DNA from: Candidatus Dadabacteria bacterium
GTDB taxonomy: Bacteria > Bdellovibrionota_C > UBA2361 > J135
Direction: 5' to 3'
Assembly (NCBI GenBank): GCA_003694225.1
Contig: RFKT01000024.1
Location: forward strand, 1-7,222
DNA: 7,222 nucleotides
This document shows, in pieces, positions 6,193-7,222 of this stretch. The stretch's first letter is position 1; the number at the start of each line of letters is the position of its first letter. The notes under the pieces were generated by a model that saw only the letters and a program-made list of their open reading frames with translations, was not told where the DNA came from and ran no database searches. A program made the translations under genes and the position numbers.

Positions 6193-6588
6193 GTGAAGCC
6201 AAAGAGTGTTACAGAGCTCTTTAATGAAGCTATGGATGCTTGGATAGCCGGCATAGAGAGTTATCCCGGCGAGATATATCCAGAGCTTGTCTATGCAGTG
6301 ATTAGGGAGATGAGAATAGACTTTTACTGTGCGGTTTCGTGTAATATTGCGTTTGATGTCCTTGAACTTGCTGATAGGATAGGGCTTGCTTCGAAATACC
6401 TAGTGCCAGAAAAGGAGCTTGTGTTCAACATACTTGCACAGCTTCCAGCCCCTCAGGAGCTTAAAACGGAAGACCAGTTTTACACTATAGCTCAGATTGT
6501 TGATAAGGTTGAGGCTGTGTATCCCGGAGCCTTGGCAAGGCTTGAAAGAAGGTGGCAGGGAAAGGTCGGGCACAATCACGCCGCTTAG
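6193..6588 (+). CDS. Hypothetical protein, 131 residues, mostly helical
   Basis: I do not recognise the family. The start is GTG at 6193, chosen because GAGG (6181-6184) lies eight bases upstream and directly after the TAA of the previous gene; the next in-frame Met is residue 14. The sequence looks like a soluble alpha-helical protein, with amphipathic stretches near 5-22, 29-45, 52-66, 72-84 and 95-125. It carries Cys46 and Cys50 (a C-x3-C pair in a hydrophobic helix) and ends in GHNHAA, so a metal or redox role is conceivable but not shown. There is no signal peptide or transmembrane segment. It forms a two-gene unit with the 78-residue gene. Its TAG shares bases with the TAA of the convergent DUF4143 gene. 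Confidence 0.75.
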   Translation: MKPKSVTELFNEAMDAWIAGIESYPGEIYPELVYAVIREMRIDFYCAVSCNIAFDVLELADRIGLASKYLVPEKELVFNILAQLPAPQELKTEDQFYTIAQIVDKVEAVYPGALARLERRWQGKVGHNHAA

Positions 6589-7222
6589 GAAAACCAAGTT
6601 TGGGCGGGTGTGGAGAAAAATTCATCTAGTGGGATTCCCGTTTCTCCTATTATCAATGTTTCCGCTTTTGGGAAACTCTTTCTAAAGGCGTTAAGTCCTG
6701 TTAATTTTCCGGGTCGCCCGCTTTTAACTTCTATTCCAATGACTTTTTCTCCCCCTTGTATTACAAAGTCAACCTCAAAGTTCCCTTTACGCCAGTAAGT
6801 TATACTCCACTTTGTTTTGGAGAGAGAATTGTATATATGCGCCCCTACGGCATTTTCAACAAGCCAGCCCCATTTGCTTGGTGAGTTTCTCACCTGTTCG
6901 TACGTTTCTATTGATGGGGAGTTTACAAGGGCGTTATTAAGGATAATAAGTTTTGGGCTGCTTGCCCGTTTTCGAATAACTCCTTTGGAGAACAATTCTA
7001 ATCCTGTAACAAGATATGCTCCTCCAAGCAAACGAAGGTATTCGGCAAGGGTTGTTGTATTGCCGGCATCTTGAAGTTGGCCAAGCATTTTATTGTAAGA
7101 AAGAATACGGGCTGGATAAGTAATTGCTAATCCGAAAAGTTGCCTAAGCAAGGCGGGCTTGTTAATCCGTTTAGACTGTAGCACATCACGCGCAAGTACA
7201 GTCTCAATGAGAGAGTCATTGA
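6585..7222 (-). CDS. DUF4143 C-terminal half of an AAA_14-type predicted ATPase, 5' end missing
   Basis: The frame is open from the right window edge to the TAA at 6587-6585, giving 211 visible residues. A GTG at 7184 could look like a start. However, the codons before it read NDSLIETVLARD and continue the family sequence, so the real start lies outside. The family consists of an N-terminal P-loop AAA_14 ATPase joined to DUF4143; Walker motifs are therefore not visible here. The visible part has the typical ALLRQLFGLA..., NTTTLAEYLRLL, SPKLIILNNAL and LVENAVGAHI blocks. It then shows a PD-(D/E)XK-like set: Glu122 in the LVENAVGAHI helix, Asp151 in FEVDFVIQGG, and E164-V-K166 in GIEVKSGRPG (numbering from the window edge). 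The cellular role of this widespread, patchily distributed family is poorly known. It is convergent with the small-gene pair. Confidence 0.9.
   Translation of the reverse strand, partial: NDSLIETVLARDVLQSKRINKPALLRQLFGLAITYPARILSYNKMLGQLQDAGNTTTLAEYLRLLGGAYLVTGLELFSKGVIRKRASSPKLIILNNALVNSPSIETYEQVRNSPSKWGWLVENAVGAHIYNSLSKTKWSITYWRKGNFEVDFVIQGGEKVIGIEVKSGRPGKLTGLNAFRKSFPKAETLIIGETGIPLDEFFSTPAQTWFS

Noticed and set aside
6585..7184. DUF4143 gene as a complete 199-residue protein starting at 7184
   Set aside because: The codon at 7184 is GTG inside a continuing frame. The 12 upstream residues to the window edge continue the family sequence, so the gene is cut by the window.

Overview
The window looks like a bacterial chromosome segment. 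It is gene-dense, has mixed ATG/GTG/TTG starts and Shine-Dalgarno sequences, and uses ATA, AGA and AGG codons freely. The housekeeping genes argS, rnhA and pepA are bacterial in type. I see no rRNA, tRNA or marker that fixes the phylum. A member of a lesser-known Gram-negative-like lineage is a guess only.

Layout from left to right. A 5' fragment of a leucyl aminopeptidase gene (pepA) runs leftward off the window (732 to 1). It is divergent from a complete half-size ABC exporter gene (861-2618, +). That gene meets a leftward cluster tail to tail, with a 15-base overlap. The cluster is argS (5766-4060), rnhA (4056-3568) and a DUF2156 / MprF C-terminal-like aminoacyl-transferase gene (3527-2604), with gaps of 3 and 40 bases that suggest one transcript. 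A 177-base divergent intergenic region (5767-5943) carries a consensus -10 box, a dyad flanked by direct repeats, and a tandem 11-bp repeat. From it a rightward pair of small genes of unknown function departs (5944-6180 and 6193-6588). The second one ends in a 4-base stop-codon overlap with a leftward DUF4143 / AAA_14-type predicted ATPase gene, whose 5' half lies beyond the right edge (6585-7222).

The points most worth a second look are these. An arginyl-tRNA synthetase is linked to a tRNA-dependent-transferase-like DUF2156 protein. The RNase HI has Asn in place of the fourth catalytic Asp. The two small unknown genes sit behind an unusually structured leader. Two families with known chemistry (ArgS and DUF2156) could act in sequence, with ArgS supplying Arg-tRNA and DUF2156 consuming it, but that link is inference. 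No mobile element, CRISPR array or structural RNA was recognised.
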